Shown: piece by piece, positions 51,801-60,965 of the stretch | Numbering within the stretch: the first letter of the stretch is position 1 | How the letters are laid out: each line of letters starts with the position of its first letter | Assembly: GCA_040882055.1 (NCBI GenBank) | Contig: JBBECA010000080.1 | Location: 6,332 to 70,331, forward strand | Reading direction: 5' to 3' | DNA: 64,000 bases | Source: Nitriliruptor sp040882055 | Lineage (GTDB): Bacteria; Actinomycetota; Nitriliruptoria; Nitriliruptorales; Nitriliruptoraceae | Program-made: the position numbers and the translations under genes | The notes under the pieces: generated by a model | What the model saw: only the letters and a program-made list of their open reading frames with translations | Databases searched by the model: none | Told to the model about the DNA's origin: nothing

Positions 51801-53015
51801 GCGGTCACGATCGTCGATGCGGTCGAGGGCATGCTCACGCTCGAGTACCCCGACCTCGAGGTCGTGGTCATCAACGACGGGTCCGAGGACGGCACGCTGC
51901 AGGCGCTCCGCGACGCCTTCGATCTCGTGCCCGATCCCCACGCCCCGCTGTTGCCCGACGACGTCGGCGAGATCATCACCCGGCCGATCCGGACCGTCTA
52001 CCGCTCGATGCGGCACCCCGCGTTGGTCGTCGTCGACAAGGAGAACGGGGGGAAGGCGGATGCCCTCAACGCGGGCATCGTCGTGGCGTCCGGCGACCTG
52101 TTCGCTGCGCTCGACGCGGACACGATCGTCTCACCCGATTCGTTTCTCCGCATGGCCCGAGCCTTCCTCGAGCAACCCGGCACCGTCGCCGTCGGCGGGA
52201 CCGTCCGGCCTGTCAACGGCGACCACATCGCCGATGGTCGGGTGATCGGTCGGGGCATCTCGCCGGGGTGGCTCGTGCCGGTCCAGACCGTCGAGTACGT
52301 GCGCGCGTTCTTCATCGGCCGGCTCGGGTGGAACCGACTCGGTGGCAACGTGATCATCTCCGGGGCGTTCGGGACCTTCCACCGCGCCTCGGTGGCCGCC
52401 GCGGGCGGCTACCGGCACGGGTCGATCGGCGAGGACTTCGAGCTGGTCGTGCGGTTGCGCCGGCGCGGCATCGAAGGAGGCACCGCGTCGAAGGTGCAGT
52501 TCCTACCGGACCCGGTGGCCTACACCGAGGCGCCGACGTCGCGAGCGGTGCTCGCCTCCCAACGCGAGCGATGGCACCGGGGCCTGCTCGACACCCTCCG
52601 CGTCCACCGGCGCCTCATCCTGAACCCCCGCTACGGCGGGCTCGGGCTCGGCGGTATGGGGTTCCTGACGGCGGTCGAAGCTCTCGGACCCGTCGTCGAG
52701 GTGTTCGGGTTGTTCGGCCTGGTCGTCGGTCTGGCGTACGGCCTCGTCTCGGCCGAGTTCGCCGTGCTGTTCTTCGCGCTCGCCTACCTGTGGGGCATCG
52801 CGCTGAGCCTCGGTTCCCTGGCGCTCGATTCCCGGGCGACGGTGGGGGAGCTCACCGCCCGGGACCGGGCGCGCCAGATCGTGGCAGCGCTCCTCGAACC
52901 GTTGTGGTTCCGTCAGCTGACGTTGTGGTGGCGGCTGCGTGCCACCGTCACGTGGCTGCGGGGGGGACGCACCGCCTGGGGGACGATGACGCGGACCGGC
53001 TTCACCAGGAGGTGA
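51801..53015 (+). CDS. Processive family 2 glycosyltransferase, N-terminus missing
   Basis: From the junction near 51801 a frame reads A-V-T-I-V-D-A-V-E-G-M-L-T-L-E-Y-P and runs to 53015, about 404 residues. It contains N-D-G-S-E-D-G-T, K-E-N-G-G-K-A-D-A-L-N-A-G, D-A-D-T, the G-E-D-F acceptor motif and Q-R-E-R-W, the hallmarks of processive synthases such as poly-N-acetylglucosamine or hyaluronan enzymes. Three membrane helices follow near the C-terminus. The usual N-terminal membrane helices and V-S-V-I-I-P-A-Y-N start are absent, lost at the junction with the response regulator. Confidence 0.78.
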   Translation, partial: AVTIVDAVEGMLTLEYPDLEVVVINDGSEDGTLQALRDAFDLVPDPHAPLLPDDVGEIITRPIRTVYRSMRHPALVVVDKENGGKADALNAGIVVASGDLFAALDADTIVSPDSFLRMARAFLEQPGTVAVGGTVRPVNGDHIADGRVIGRGISPGWLVPVQTVEYVRAFFIGRLGWNRLGGNVIISGAFGTFHRASVAAAGGYRHGSIGEDFELVVRLRRRGIEGGTASKVQFLPDPVAYTEAPTSRAVLASQRERWHRGLLDTLRVHRRLILNPRYGGLGLGGMGFLTAVEALGPVVEVFGLFGLVVGLAYGLVSAEFAVLFFALAYLWGIALSLGSLALDSRATVGELTARDRARQIVAALLEPLWFRQLTLWWRLRATVTWLRGGRTAWGTMTRTGFTRR

Positions 53016-53135
53016 CGGGCGCGCGGTCACGCTCGGGTTCGCGGCCGTCCAGGGCCGTCGGACGTGACCGCTAGCCTCGCGACCATCGCCCGATCGTGCC
53101 CCGAGACACCGCCCGCACACCTGAGGAGTCCCGCC

Positions 53136-53432
53136 GTGGCCCTGTCCGACGACGAGGTCCGTCACGTGGCGTCGCTCGCGCGGCTCGCACTGACCGATGA
53201 CGAGGTGATCGCGCTCGGTCCCCAGCTGTCGGCCATCCTCGACTACGCCGAACAGGTCGGCGAGGTCGCCGCGGCGGACGTCCCCCCGACGACCCACCCC
53301 TTCTCGCTCACGAACGTGTCACGGCCGGACGACCCCTCCCCGTCGATGCCGCGCGAGGACGCGCTGGCCATGGCGCCGCAGGTCGAACAGGACCGGTTCG
53401 CCGTGCCGCGCATCGTCGCGGAGGAGGGCTGA
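53136..53432 (+). CDS. gatC: Aspartyl/glutamyl-tRNA amidotransferase subunit C
   Basis: The 98-residue helical protein stabilises the GatA-GatB complex. D-E-V-R-H-V-A-S-L-A-R-L-A-L is the family start. The GTG follows CTGAGGAGTCCC; TAGCCT (53072-53077) is a likely -10 for the gatCAB operon. gatA begins one base after its stop. Confidence 0.94.
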   Translation: MALSDDEVRHVASLARLALTDDEVIALGPQLSAILDYAEQVGEVAAADVPPTTHPFSLTNVSRPDDPSPSMPREDALAMAPQVEQDRFAVPRIVAEEG

Positions 53433-53433
53433 G

Positions 53434-55005
53434 GTGGAGGAGTCGCTGACCAGCCTGACCGCCGCCCAGCTCGCGGCGCGTCTCGGTGACCGCACCGTCT
53501 CGGCGCGCGAGGTCGTCGATGCCTACCTCGACCGGATCGCGGCGGTGGACGGTGTCGTGCCGGACGGGGACGTGTGGATGCCACGCGCCGACCTCGGGCC
53601 GGACGACGTCCACGCCTACCTGGCGGTGACGGCCACCGCCGCCCGTGAGCACGCCGACGACGTCGACGCCCGTCGGGCCGCCGGAGGGGAACTGTCGCCC
53701 CTCGCGGGTGTCCCGCTGGCGCTCAAGGACGTGCTGACGATGCGGGGTGCACCGACCACCTGTGGGTCACGGATGCTCGAGGGGTGGATCCCGCCCTACG
53801 ACGCCACCGTCACCGAGCGGCTCCGCGACGCCGACGTCATCGTGCTCGGCAAGACCAACATGGACGAGTTCGCGATGGGCTCGTCGACCGAGAACTCCGC
53901 CTACGGGCCGACCCGGAACCCCTGGGATCTCGACCGCGTCCCGGGTGGCTCGTCGGGCGGGTCCGCGTCCGCCGTCGCCGGGTTGCTCGCGCCGCTCTCG
54001 ATCGGCACCGACACCGGGGGGTCCATCCGCCAGCCCGCCGCGTTGACCGGCCTCGTCGGGGTCAAACCCACCTACGGCACCGTGTCCCGCTACGGGCTCG
54101 TCGCCTTCGCCTCGTCGCTCGACCAGGCGGGCCCGTTCGCGCGCACCGTCGAGGACGCCGCGCTCCTGCACGAGCTGATCGCCGGCCACGACCGTCGCGA
54201 CTCCACCTCGGTCCCGGATCCCGTCCCGTCCTTGACCGGCGCCATGCACGACGGCGTCGAGGGGCTGCGGATCGGGGTCATCTCCGAGCTCCGAGGCGAG
54301 GGCTACGAGCCTGGCGTCGCGCGGGTCTACGACGAGGCGCTCGCCCGCTTCGAGTCGCTCGGCGCCACGCTCGTCGACGTGTCGCTGCCGAACGCGTCCT
54401 ACGGGTTGGCCGCCTACTACCTCATCGCGCCGTCCGAGGCGTCGTCGAACCTCGCCCGCTTCGACGGGGTGCGGTACGGCGTCCGGGTCGACGCCGAGAC
54501 GGCCGAACTGATGAACGCCGCCACGCGCGAGCGCGGCTTCGGGCCCGAAGTCAAGCGCCGCATCATGATCGGGACGCACGCCCTCTCGTCGGGGTACTAC
54601 GACGCCTACTACCTGCAGGCCTCGAAGGTCCGCACCCTCATCGCGCGCGACTTCGCCGCGGCGTTCGCGGAGGCCGACGTGCTGGTCAGCCCGACATCGC
54701 CGGCCGTGGCGTTCGGCCTCGGAACGAAGACCGCCGACCCGCTCGCGATGTACCTCAACGACGTCGCCACCGTGCCCGCCTCGCTCGCGGGGGTGCCGGC
54801 GATGTCGGTGTTCGCCGGGACGGCCGAAGCGCCGGATGCGCCGGGCAGCGCGCTGCCCGTCGGGCTCCAGCTCATGGCACCACTGCTGCGTGACGACCTG
54901 CTCTACCGCGTGGGGTGGGCGTTCGAGCAGGACCTCGGCGAGGTCCCCCTGGCGCACGGTGAGCGTGCGGTCCCCGTCGGTCCCGTCCCGGAGGTGTCCC
55001 GATGA
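53434..55005 (+). CDS. gatA: Aspartyl/glutamyl-tRNA amidotransferase subunit A
   Basis: The 523-residue amidase hydrolyses glutamine to supply ammonia for Glu-tRNA(Gln) and Asp-tRNA(Asn) amidation. The Ser-cisSer-Lys triad is present: Lys in L-K-D-V, and the serines in G-G-S-S-G-G-S and D-T-G-G-S-I-R-Q-P. The stop overlaps the gatB start by four bases. Confidence 0.97.
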   Translation: MEESLTSLTAAQLAARLGDRTVSAREVVDAYLDRIAAVDGVVPDGDVWMPRADLGPDDVHAYLAVTATAAREHADDVDARRAAGGELSPLAGVPLALKDVLTMRGAPTTCGSRMLEGWIPPYDATVTERLRDADVIVLGKTNMDEFAMGSSTENSAYGPTRNPWDLDRVPGGSSGGSASAVAGLLAPLSIGTDTGGSIRQPAALTGLVGVKPTYGTVSRYGLVAFASSLDQAGPFARTVEDAALLHELIAGHDRRDSTSVPDPVPSLTGAMHDGVEGLRIGVISELRGEGYEPGVARVYDEALARFESLGATLVDVSLPNASYGLAAYYLIAPSEASSNLARFDGVRYGVRVDAETAELMNAATRERGFGPEVKRRIMIGTHALSSGYYDAYYLQASKVRTLIARDFAAAFAEADVLVSPTSPAVAFGLGTKTADPLAMYLNDVATVPASLAGVPAMSVFAGTAEAPDAPGSALPVGLQLMAPLLRDDLLYRVGWAFEQDLGEVPLAHGERAVPVGPVPEVSR

Positions 55006-56561
55006 CCGCCGCCTCGACGCCCGAGGACGTCGTCGTCGCTGACGTGCCCGTCCCCGGTGAGTTGCGCGACGCCGACCGGATCCAGAAGGACACCGGGACC
55101 GCTGGGGTGCTGCCCGAGGGGTGGGCGATGACGATCGGGCTCGAGGTCCACGTCGAGCTCACCACCCGGACCAAGATGTGGTGCGGGTGCTCGACCACGT
55201 TCGGCGGCGAGCCCAACACCAACATCTGCCCGGTGTGCACCGGGCAGCCCGGCGCGCTGCCGGTGGTCAACGCGCAGGCCGTCGAGGACGCGGCGCTGCT
55301 CGGCCTGGCGCTCCACGGCTCGATCGCCGAGGTGTGCCGCTTCCACCGCAAGAACTACTTCTACCCCGACATGGCCAAGAACTACCAGATCAGCCAGTAC
55401 GACGTCCCGCTCGTGCACGACGGTCACCTCGACGTCGTGGGTGCCTCGGGCGAGGTCCAGCGCATCGGGATCGAGCGCCTCCACATGGAGGAGGACACCG
55501 GCAAGTCGCTGCACGTCGGCGAGTCGGGTCGCCTCCACGGCGCCGACCGGTCGCTGATCGATTACAACCGGTGCGGCATCCCGCTGCTCGAGGTCGTGTC
55601 GCGACCCCACGTCCACGACCCGGACACCGCGCAGGCCTACCTCCGCGAGCTGGTCGCCATCGTGCGGGCCACGGGCGTGTCCGACGCGCGCATGGAGGAG
55701 GGGTCGATCCGCTGCGACGCGAACGTCTCGGTCGCCCGCCCGGGTGACCCGCTCGGGACGCGCTGCGAGATCAAGAACCTCAACTCCGTCCGCTCGCTCG
55801 GTCGGGCTTGTCGCTACGAAGCCGCCAGGCAGGTCGCGGCGATCGAGGACGGCGAGACGATCGTCATGGAGACCCGGCACTGGGACGAGGGGCGTGGTGT
55901 CACCGAGACGCTGCGCAAGAAGGAGTCGGTGACCGACTACCGCTACTTCCCGGATCCGGACCTGGTCGAGATCGTCTCGCCCGCTGAGTGGGTCGACGGG
56001 GTCCGGACGCGCCTCCCCGAGCTTCCGGCGGAGGTCCGCGAGCGTCTCGTCGGCGCCGGTGTCGCGCCGGAGGCTGCCGCGTCGCTGGTGGGTAGCGACC
56101 TGCTGTCTCGCTACGACGCAGCCGTCGCGGCGGGGGCGGCACCGGGTCCGGTGGCGAACTGGTTGACCGGTGACCTGACCGGGTTGCTCACCGCCGCCGG
56201 CGTGAGCGCCGACGAGGCGGGGGTCACCGGGGCGCACGTCGCCGAGCTCGTTCAGCTCGTCGACGACGGCACCTTGTCCACGAAGCTGGCCAAGCAGGTG
56301 CTCGAGGCGCTGGTCGAGGAGCGGGGCGCGAAGGGACCGGCGGCCATCGCCTCCGAGCGGGGCCTGCAGCAGGTCTCGGACGAGGGCGAACTGCGGGCCA
56401 TCTGCCAGCAGGTGGTCGACGACAACGCCGGGACCGTCGAGCAGATCCGCGGCGGGAACGACAAGGCCATCGGCGCACTGGTGGGTCAGGTCATGAAGGC
56501 CACGAAGGGCCAGGCCGACCCGCGCAAGACCAACGAGCTGCTCCGCGAGCTCATCGCCTGA
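55002..56561 (+). CDS. gatB: Aspartyl/glutamyl-tRNA amidotransferase subunit B
   Basis: The 519-residue protein phosphorylates and amidates mischarged tRNA. G-L-E-V-H-V-E-L begins the catalytic cradle and N-I-C-P-V-C-T-G-Q-P-G binds zinc. The C-terminal YqeY-like tail includes G-N-D-K-A-I-G-A-L-V-G-Q-V-M-K. About 35 residues precede the usual start, with A-M-T-I-G-L-E-V-H following. A hairpin at 56579-56598 follows the gene. Confidence 0.97.
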   Translation: MTAASTPEDVVVADVPVPGELRDADRIQKDTGTAGVLPEGWAMTIGLEVHVELTTRTKMWCGCSTTFGGEPNTNICPVCTGQPGALPVVNAQAVEDAALLGLALHGSIAEVCRFHRKNYFYPDMAKNYQISQYDVPLVHDGHLDVVGASGEVQRIGIERLHMEEDTGKSLHVGESGRLHGADRSLIDYNRCGIPLLEVVSRPHVHDPDTAQAYLRELVAIVRATGVSDARMEEGSIRCDANVSVARPGDPLGTRCEIKNLNSVRSLGRACRYEAARQVAAIEDGETIVMETRHWDEGRGVTETLRKKESVTDYRYFPDPDLVEIVSPAEWVDGVRTRLPELPAEVRERLVGAGVAPEAAASLVGSDLLSRYDAAVAAGAAPGPVANWLTGDLTGLLTAAGVSADEAGVTGAHVAELVQLVDDGTLSTKLAKQVLEALVEERGAKGPAAIASERGLQQVSDEGELRAICQQVVDDNAGTVEQIRGGNDKAIGALVGQVMKATKGQADPRKTNELLRELIA

Positions 56562-56578
56562 GCCCGCGGAGCCGCTCG

Positions 56579-56598
56579 TCGGCGCGCTCGCGCGCCGA
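56579..56598. terminator. 8-bp GC hairpin between convergent gatB and dodecin genes
   Basis: TCGGCGCG (56579-56586) pairs with CGCGCCGA (56591-56598) around a four-base loop, midway between the two converging stop codons. It could terminate both transcripts. Confidence 0.45.
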
Positions 56599-56630
56599 GC
56601 GTCCGACGCGCCGTGCGCTCGGGGTGTGTG

Positions 56631-56840
56631 TCAGTCGTCGAGCTGGAAGGTGACCAGGAGGTTGACCTGGTAGCTCTTGACGGTCCCGCCATCGATGTTG
56701 ACGCGCTGCTCCTTCACCCAGGCGGACTGGACGTTGCGCAGGGTCTTGTTGGCACGGTCGATACCGGCCTGGACGGCGTCCTCGAAGCTGGTGTCGGACT
56801 TCGCGCTGATCTCGGTCACGCGTGCGACGGACGTTGCCAC
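56631..56840 (-). CDS. Dodecin
   Basis: The 69-residue protein is a flavin-storage dodecamer subunit. V-T-E-I-S-A-K-S-D-T-S-F-E-D-A-V and R-V-N-I-D-G-G-T-V-K-S-Y-Q-V are family hallmarks; the Trp in S-A-W-V-K-E-Q stacks on the flavin. The GTG at 56840 follows GAGGGAGCAAC. It buffers FMN/FAD or CoA. Confidence 0.95.
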   Translation of the reverse strand: MATSVARVTEISAKSDTSFEDAVQAGIDRANKTLRNVQSAWVKEQRVNIDGGTVKSYQVNLLVTFQLDD

Positions 56841-56868
56841 GTTGCTCCCTCTGGTCGGGTCGGTTGGG

Positions 56869-57549
56869 TCACCCGCTACCTGAGCGGAACGTCGTCCACG
56901 GTGCTCCCGGCGAACGGCCTCCGCCATCCGATCGTGCCCGGTGGGACGGGCCTCGCGAGTGGTCCGCGTGGGTGCGGGACCGGCGTCGGATCGCGAGACA
57001 GCCTGCGAGCGCGACGGCGATCGACGCCGTGCGACGGCGCCGGCCGATCGGGCGCGAGCGGAACAGCAGCAGCTCGGCCCCGAGGTCCCGTGCCGCCGCT
57101 TCGGTGGCGTGACGCATCACCACGCCGTGCGACCACTCGAACACCGGTCGCGCCACCGGGGTGAGCAGGTTCATCCACCGCTCGCGCGTGCGGACGTCCC
57201 AGGTGAACCGCACGTCGGTCCCGTCCGGGTGGTCGCGGAGCCGCCAGGTGCCCGTGCCGTCGAGGTCACCGCTCGCACGCATCTGCAGGCACCGCGGACG
57301 CTCGGCGGCGACGGTCTCGATCCGTGCGCTGAGCCGGTAGCCGACGGGCGCACGCACCGTGGCCTCGAAGCTCGCGCCGCGGCCGTCGTGGTCGCCGCGG
57401 TCGGTGCGGCGGACGGTCACCGCGTCGGCCCACCCCGCGAGCCACCGCTCCGGTTCGACGATGGAGCGGTAGACCGCCCGGGCGGGGGCGGCGAAGCGCA
57501 TGTCGGTCACGAACCGGTAGCGAGCCACGCTCACCTCCGCCTCGTGCAT
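56869..57549 (-). CDS. SRPBCC (START-like) domain protein
   Basis: The 226-residue protein has a polyketide-cyclase/SRPBCC fold over residues 8-160: Y-R-F-V-T-D-M-R-F-A-A-P, then W-A-D-A-V-T-V, and G-T-G-T-W-R-L-R-D-H. A hydrophobic stretch and an Arg-rich tail follow. It could bind a hydrophobic ligand. Several starts are possible (ATG 57549, GTG 57534); TAGGTT (57564-57559, minus) lies nine bases upstream of the ATG. The last 60 residues look poorly ordered. Confidence 0.75.
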   Translation of the reverse strand: MHEAEVSVARYRFVTDMRFAAPARAVYRSIVEPERWLAGWADAVTVRRTDRGDHDGRGASFEATVRAPVGYRLSARIETVAAERPRCLQMRASGDLDGTGTWRLRDHPDGTDVRFTWDVRTRERWMNLLTPVARPVFEWSHGVVMRHATEAAARDLGAELLLFRSRPIGRRRRTASIAVALAGCLAIRRRSRTHADHSRGPSHRARSDGGGRSPGAPWTTFRSGSG

Positions 57550-57720
57550 CGCGGCGTGAACCTACGCGGTCCATCGGCCTGCGGTGACCGCGTGGACGGA
57601 CCGAGTGGTCGTCCGGCGAGCGGCGCGGAGGCTCTACCCTCTGTGGCCGCGCGGCACGCGGCCGCTCCGTGTTGTCCCGGACCCCGACGGCCAGCCGCCC
57701 ACCCGATCAGGAGCCGACCC

Positions 57721-59601
57721 GTGGTGCTCGAGCGCATCGAGTCGCCCGCCGACGTCAAGGCGCTGGCGGCCGACGAGCTGCCCGTGCTCGCCGAGGAGCT
57801 CCGGGCCGCGATCATCGCCTCGGTCGCCCGCGTCGGCGGTCACCTCGGCTCGAACCTCGGCGTCGTGGAGCTGACGATCGCGCTGCACCGTGTCCTCGAT
57901 TCGCCCCGGGATGTGTTGCTCTGGGACACCGGGCACCAGGCGTACGTGCACAAGATGCTCACCGGCCGCCGCGCGATGTTCGACACGCTGCGTCAGGCCG
58001 GCGGCCTCTCTGGGTACCCCTCCCGTGCTGAGTCCGATCACGACGTCATCGAGAACTCGCACGCGTCGACCGCGCTGTCGTGGGCGTTCGGTGTCGCCCG
58101 GGGTGAGATGGCCAAGGACCCCGCCGACCGTCGCCGCACGGTCGCCGTGGTGGGCGACGGTGCGCTCACCGGCGGTATGGCCTACGAGGCGCTGAACAAC
58201 CTCGGGCACCACCGGCTGCCGGTGCTGATCGTCCTGAACGACAACGGTCGTTCCTACGCCGAGACGGTCGGTCGCCTCTCGGAGCGCATGGCCGATCTGC
58301 GGACCGACCCGCGCTACCGGACGTGGCGCGCCCGGCTCGACCAGCTGCTCACCAAGGTGCCGTTGGTCGAGAAGGGTGTGGACGCCTCGCTCGAGGCCGT
58401 CAAACAGTTCGTCTCGGACGCGCCCGCCCTGCAGTCCTTCGTCGAGGCGCTCGGCGTGCGCTACCTCGGGCCGGTCGACGGCCACGACCACGAACGGCTC
58501 GAGCACGCGCTCCGGCACGCCGAACGACTCACCGGCCCGGTGCTGATGCACGTGCTGACCGAGAAGGGGAAGGGGTACGCCCCCGCCGAGACCGATCTCG
58601 AGAAGCACCTCCACGACACCTCGGCGTTCGACGTCGCCACCGGCCGCTCCGCGGCGGGCAAGCCGCGGTCGTGGACCCAGGCCTTCTCCGACGCGGTGAC
58701 CGACCTCGCGTGTCGCCGACGCGACCTGATCGCCATCACCGCCGCGATGCCCGGTTCGACCGGTCTGCTCCCGCTGAGCGCACGCCGTCCCGACCAGGTC
58801 CTCGACGTCGGGATCGCCGAGCAGCACGCCGTCACCGCCGCCGCCGGGATGTCGCACGCGGGGCTGACCCCGCTCATCGCGGTCTACTCGACCTTCTTCA
58901 GCCGGGCGTTCGACCAGGCCAACCTCGACGTGGGTCTGCACGGCGAGCACGTGGTCTTCAGCTTCGACCGCGCCGGGATCACCGGGGACGACGGCGCCTC
59001 CCACCACGGTGTGCTCGACATGGCTTTGATGCTCCGGATCCCCGGCTCGACCGTGCTCGCCCCGTCCAACGAGGACGACCTCGTCGCGCTGCTCGAGGCC
59101 GCGGTCGACCTCGAGGGGGTGGTGTCCCTGCGTTTCCCCAAGGGCGACACCATCGCCGCCGAGGCGCTCGGGCTCGACGGCGCCGGGGACGGTCTGGCCG
59201 CACGCCAGGTCCGTAGCGGCGCCGACGCCTGCATCCTCGCCGTCGGCGACCGGGTCGGTCCCGCCCTCGAGGCGGCGGACCTGCTCGACGAGCACGGCAT
59301 CGACGTGGCCGTCTGGGACGTGCGTGCCGTCCGGCCCGCGGACCCGGCGATGCTGGCCGCGGCGGCCGGCGCGCCGCTCGTGGTCACCGTCGAGAACGGG
59401 TACGTGGCCGGCGGCGCCGGCAGCCACCTCGCCGACCGCGTGATCGAACTGGCCGGCGTGCGCCGCGCGCCGCCCGTCCTGCGCCTCGGGGTCCCCGACA
59501 CCTATCTCCAGCACGCCAAGCCCGCCCAGATCCTCGCCGAGCTCGGCCTGGACGCCGCGGGCATCTCGACCGCGGTGCGCAAGGTCCTCAGCGGCGACTG
59601 A
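57721..59601 (+). CDS. dxs: 1-deoxy-D-xylulose-5-phosphate synthase
   Basis: The 626-residue thiamine-diphosphate enzyme condenses pyruvate and glyceraldehyde 3-phosphate, the first step of the non-mevalonate isoprenoid pathway. L-W-D-T-G-H-Q-A-Y holds the key His, and G-D-G-A-L-T-G-G-M-A plus N-D-N bind Mg-ThDP. The GTG at 57721 follows CAGGAGCCGACCC; TACCCT (57635-57640) is a plausible -10. Its last 14 bases overlap the convergent permease gene. Confidence 0.97.
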   Translation: MVLERIESPADVKALAADELPVLAEELRAAIIASVARVGGHLGSNLGVVELTIALHRVLDSPRDVLLWDTGHQAYVHKMLTGRRAMFDTLRQAGGLSGYPSRAESDHDVIENSHASTALSWAFGVARGEMAKDPADRRRTVAVVGDGALTGGMAYEALNNLGHHRLPVLIVLNDNGRSYAETVGRLSERMADLRTDPRYRTWRARLDQLLTKVPLVEKGVDASLEAVKQFVSDAPALQSFVEALGVRYLGPVDGHDHERLEHALRHAERLTGPVLMHVLTEKGKGYAPAETDLEKHLHDTSAFDVATGRSAAGKPRSWTQAFSDAVTDLACRRRDLIAITAAMPGSTGLLPLSARRPDQVLDVGIAEQHAVTAAAGMSHAGLTPLIAVYSTFFSRAFDQANLDVGLHGEHVVFSFDRAGITGDDGASHHGVLDMALMLRIPGSTVLAPSNEDDLVALLEAAVDLEGVVSLRFPKGDTIAAEALGLDGAGDGLAARQVRSGADACILAVGDRVGPALEAADLLDEHGIDVAVWDVRAVRPADPAMLAAAAGAPLVVTVENGYVAGGAGSHLADRVIELAGVRRAPPVLRLGVPDTYLQHAKPAQILAELGLDAAGISTAVRKVLSGD

Positions 59602-60859
59602 GGGGTTCGGACCGGCGCCGGCTGCGGGTGGCGAACCAGACGGCCGAGCCGGTGGCCAGCAGGATCAGCCCACCGATGACGGCGACCAGCGGCAGGGTGA
59701 AGGCGAGCAGGACGCACAGGACCACGCCGAGCCCGGCGAGCCAGCGCGGCCAGCGACGCTCCTCGCCGGTGAGGCGCCAGGCGGAGGCGTTGGCGAGCGC
59801 GTAGTAGGTCAGGACCGCGAAGGAGCTGAACCCGATCGCACCGCGTAGGTCGGCGGTCAGGACCACGGCGCACACGAGCAGCGCGGCGGTGACCTCGGCC
59901 CGGTACGGCGTGCGGTGCCGCGGGTGGACCGCGGCCAGGAAGCTCGGGAGCTCCCGTCGGCGGGCCATCGCCAGCGCCGTCCGGCTGATCCCGGCGAGCA
60001 ACGACAGCAGGACCCCCGCCGCGGCGACGGCGCCGCCCACACGCACGACCGGGACCAACGCCGCCCAGCTCCCGGCGCCGACGGCCGCGGCCAGCGGCGC
60101 GGACGAATCGGCCATCGTGGCGGGACCGACGGCGAGCAGCACCGCGACGAGCACGACGGCGTAGATGGCGACCACGATCCCGAGCGCGATGGGGATGGCA
60201 CGGGGGATCGTGACGGTGGGGTCCTCGACCTCCTCGCCGAGGGTGGCGAGGCGGGCGTAGCCCGCGAAGGCGAAGAACAGCAGGCCGGCGGACTGCAGCA
60301 CGCCCCACACCCCGCCCGGGAGCTCGCCGCCGAGGTTGGAGGTGCTGGCCGCTCCACCGAGGAGGGCGGCCGAGATCACGATGGCCAACGCGGCGAGGAC
60401 GAGCGCCACGATGACGCGGGTCACCCGGGCGGTCTTCTCGACGCCGAGGTAGTTGACCACGGCCACCGCCACGACCGCGCCGATGCCGAACGGGCGCGCG
60501 AGGTCCTCGGCGACGTAGGCGCCGAAGGTGAGGGCCATCGCCGCCAGGCTCGCGGTCTTGCCGACGACGAACGACCAGCCGGCGAGGAACCCCCAGTAGT
60601 CGCCCAGCCGCTCGCGGGCGTACACGTAGGTGCCGCCGGACTCGGGGTACAGCGCGGCGAGCTGCGCCGACGAGGTGGCGTTGGCGTAGGCGACCAGCGC
60701 CGCGATGGCGAGCCCGGCCAGCAGCCACGTGCCGGCGGCCGCAGCGGCTGGTCCCGGGGCCGCGAACACCCCCGCCCCGATCATCGCGCCGAGACCGATG
60801 ATGACCGCGTCGGTGGTGGTGAGCCGACGAGCGAGCTCCTCCGATGGCCGCGTGCTCAC
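59588..60859 (-). CDS. APC-family amino-acid permease
   Basis: The 423-residue protein has about eleven to twelve helices. G-L-G-A-M-I-G-A-G-V-F is the unwound TM1 of APC transporters and E-S-G-G-T-Y-V-Y-A-R the TM2-3 start. F-F-A-F-A-G-Y-A-R-L-A-T-L-G-E-E-V matches TM6. It imports or exchanges an unidentified amino acid. The GTG at 60859 follows AGAGGAGACCCC. It is divergent from ilvB, across a long regulatory region. Confidence 0.9.
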   Translation of the reverse strand: MSTRPSEELARRLTTTDAVIIGLGAMIGAGVFAAPGPAAAAAGTWLLAGLAIAALVAYANATSSAQLAALYPESGGTYVYARERLGDYWGFLAGWSFVVGKTASLAAMALTFGAYVAEDLARPFGIGAVVAVAVVNYLGVEKTARVTRVIVALVLAALAIVISAALLGGAASTSNLGGELPGGVWGVLQSAGLLFFAFAGYARLATLGEEVEDPTVTIPRAIPIALGIVVAIYAVVLVAVLLAVGPATMADSSAPLAAAVGAGSWAALVPVVRVGGAVAAAGVLLSLLAGISRTALAMARRRELPSFLAAVHPRHRTPYRAEVTAALLVCAVVLTADLRGAIGFSSFAVLTYYALANASAWRLTGEERRWPRWLAGLGVVLCVLLAFTLPLVAVIGGLILLATGSAVWFATRSRRRSEPLSRR

Positions 60860-60965
60860 GGGGTCTCCTCTGCGGGGACGTCGCTCGTCCTCGGACGGCG
60901 GCAGGTGTAGCCGACGAGCGTCCGTGCGGCACGTGGTCTGGCGCGCGCCGGACCGTCCGCTGCGA

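Noticed and set aside
51238..52245. A 335-codon frame read as one response-regulator fusion protein
   Set aside because: After about residue 188 the translation becomes Arg/Ser-rich antisense-like text, while the true glycosyltransferase continues in another frame; the apparent fusion is a product of the junction.
57634..59514. Long open frame of about 626 codons on the minus strand opposite dxs
   Set aside because: It mirrors the dxs codons, has biased composition and no recognisable motif; such antisense frames are expected in very GC-rich DNA. The same applies to the long frames at 1686-3008 and 16056-17396.
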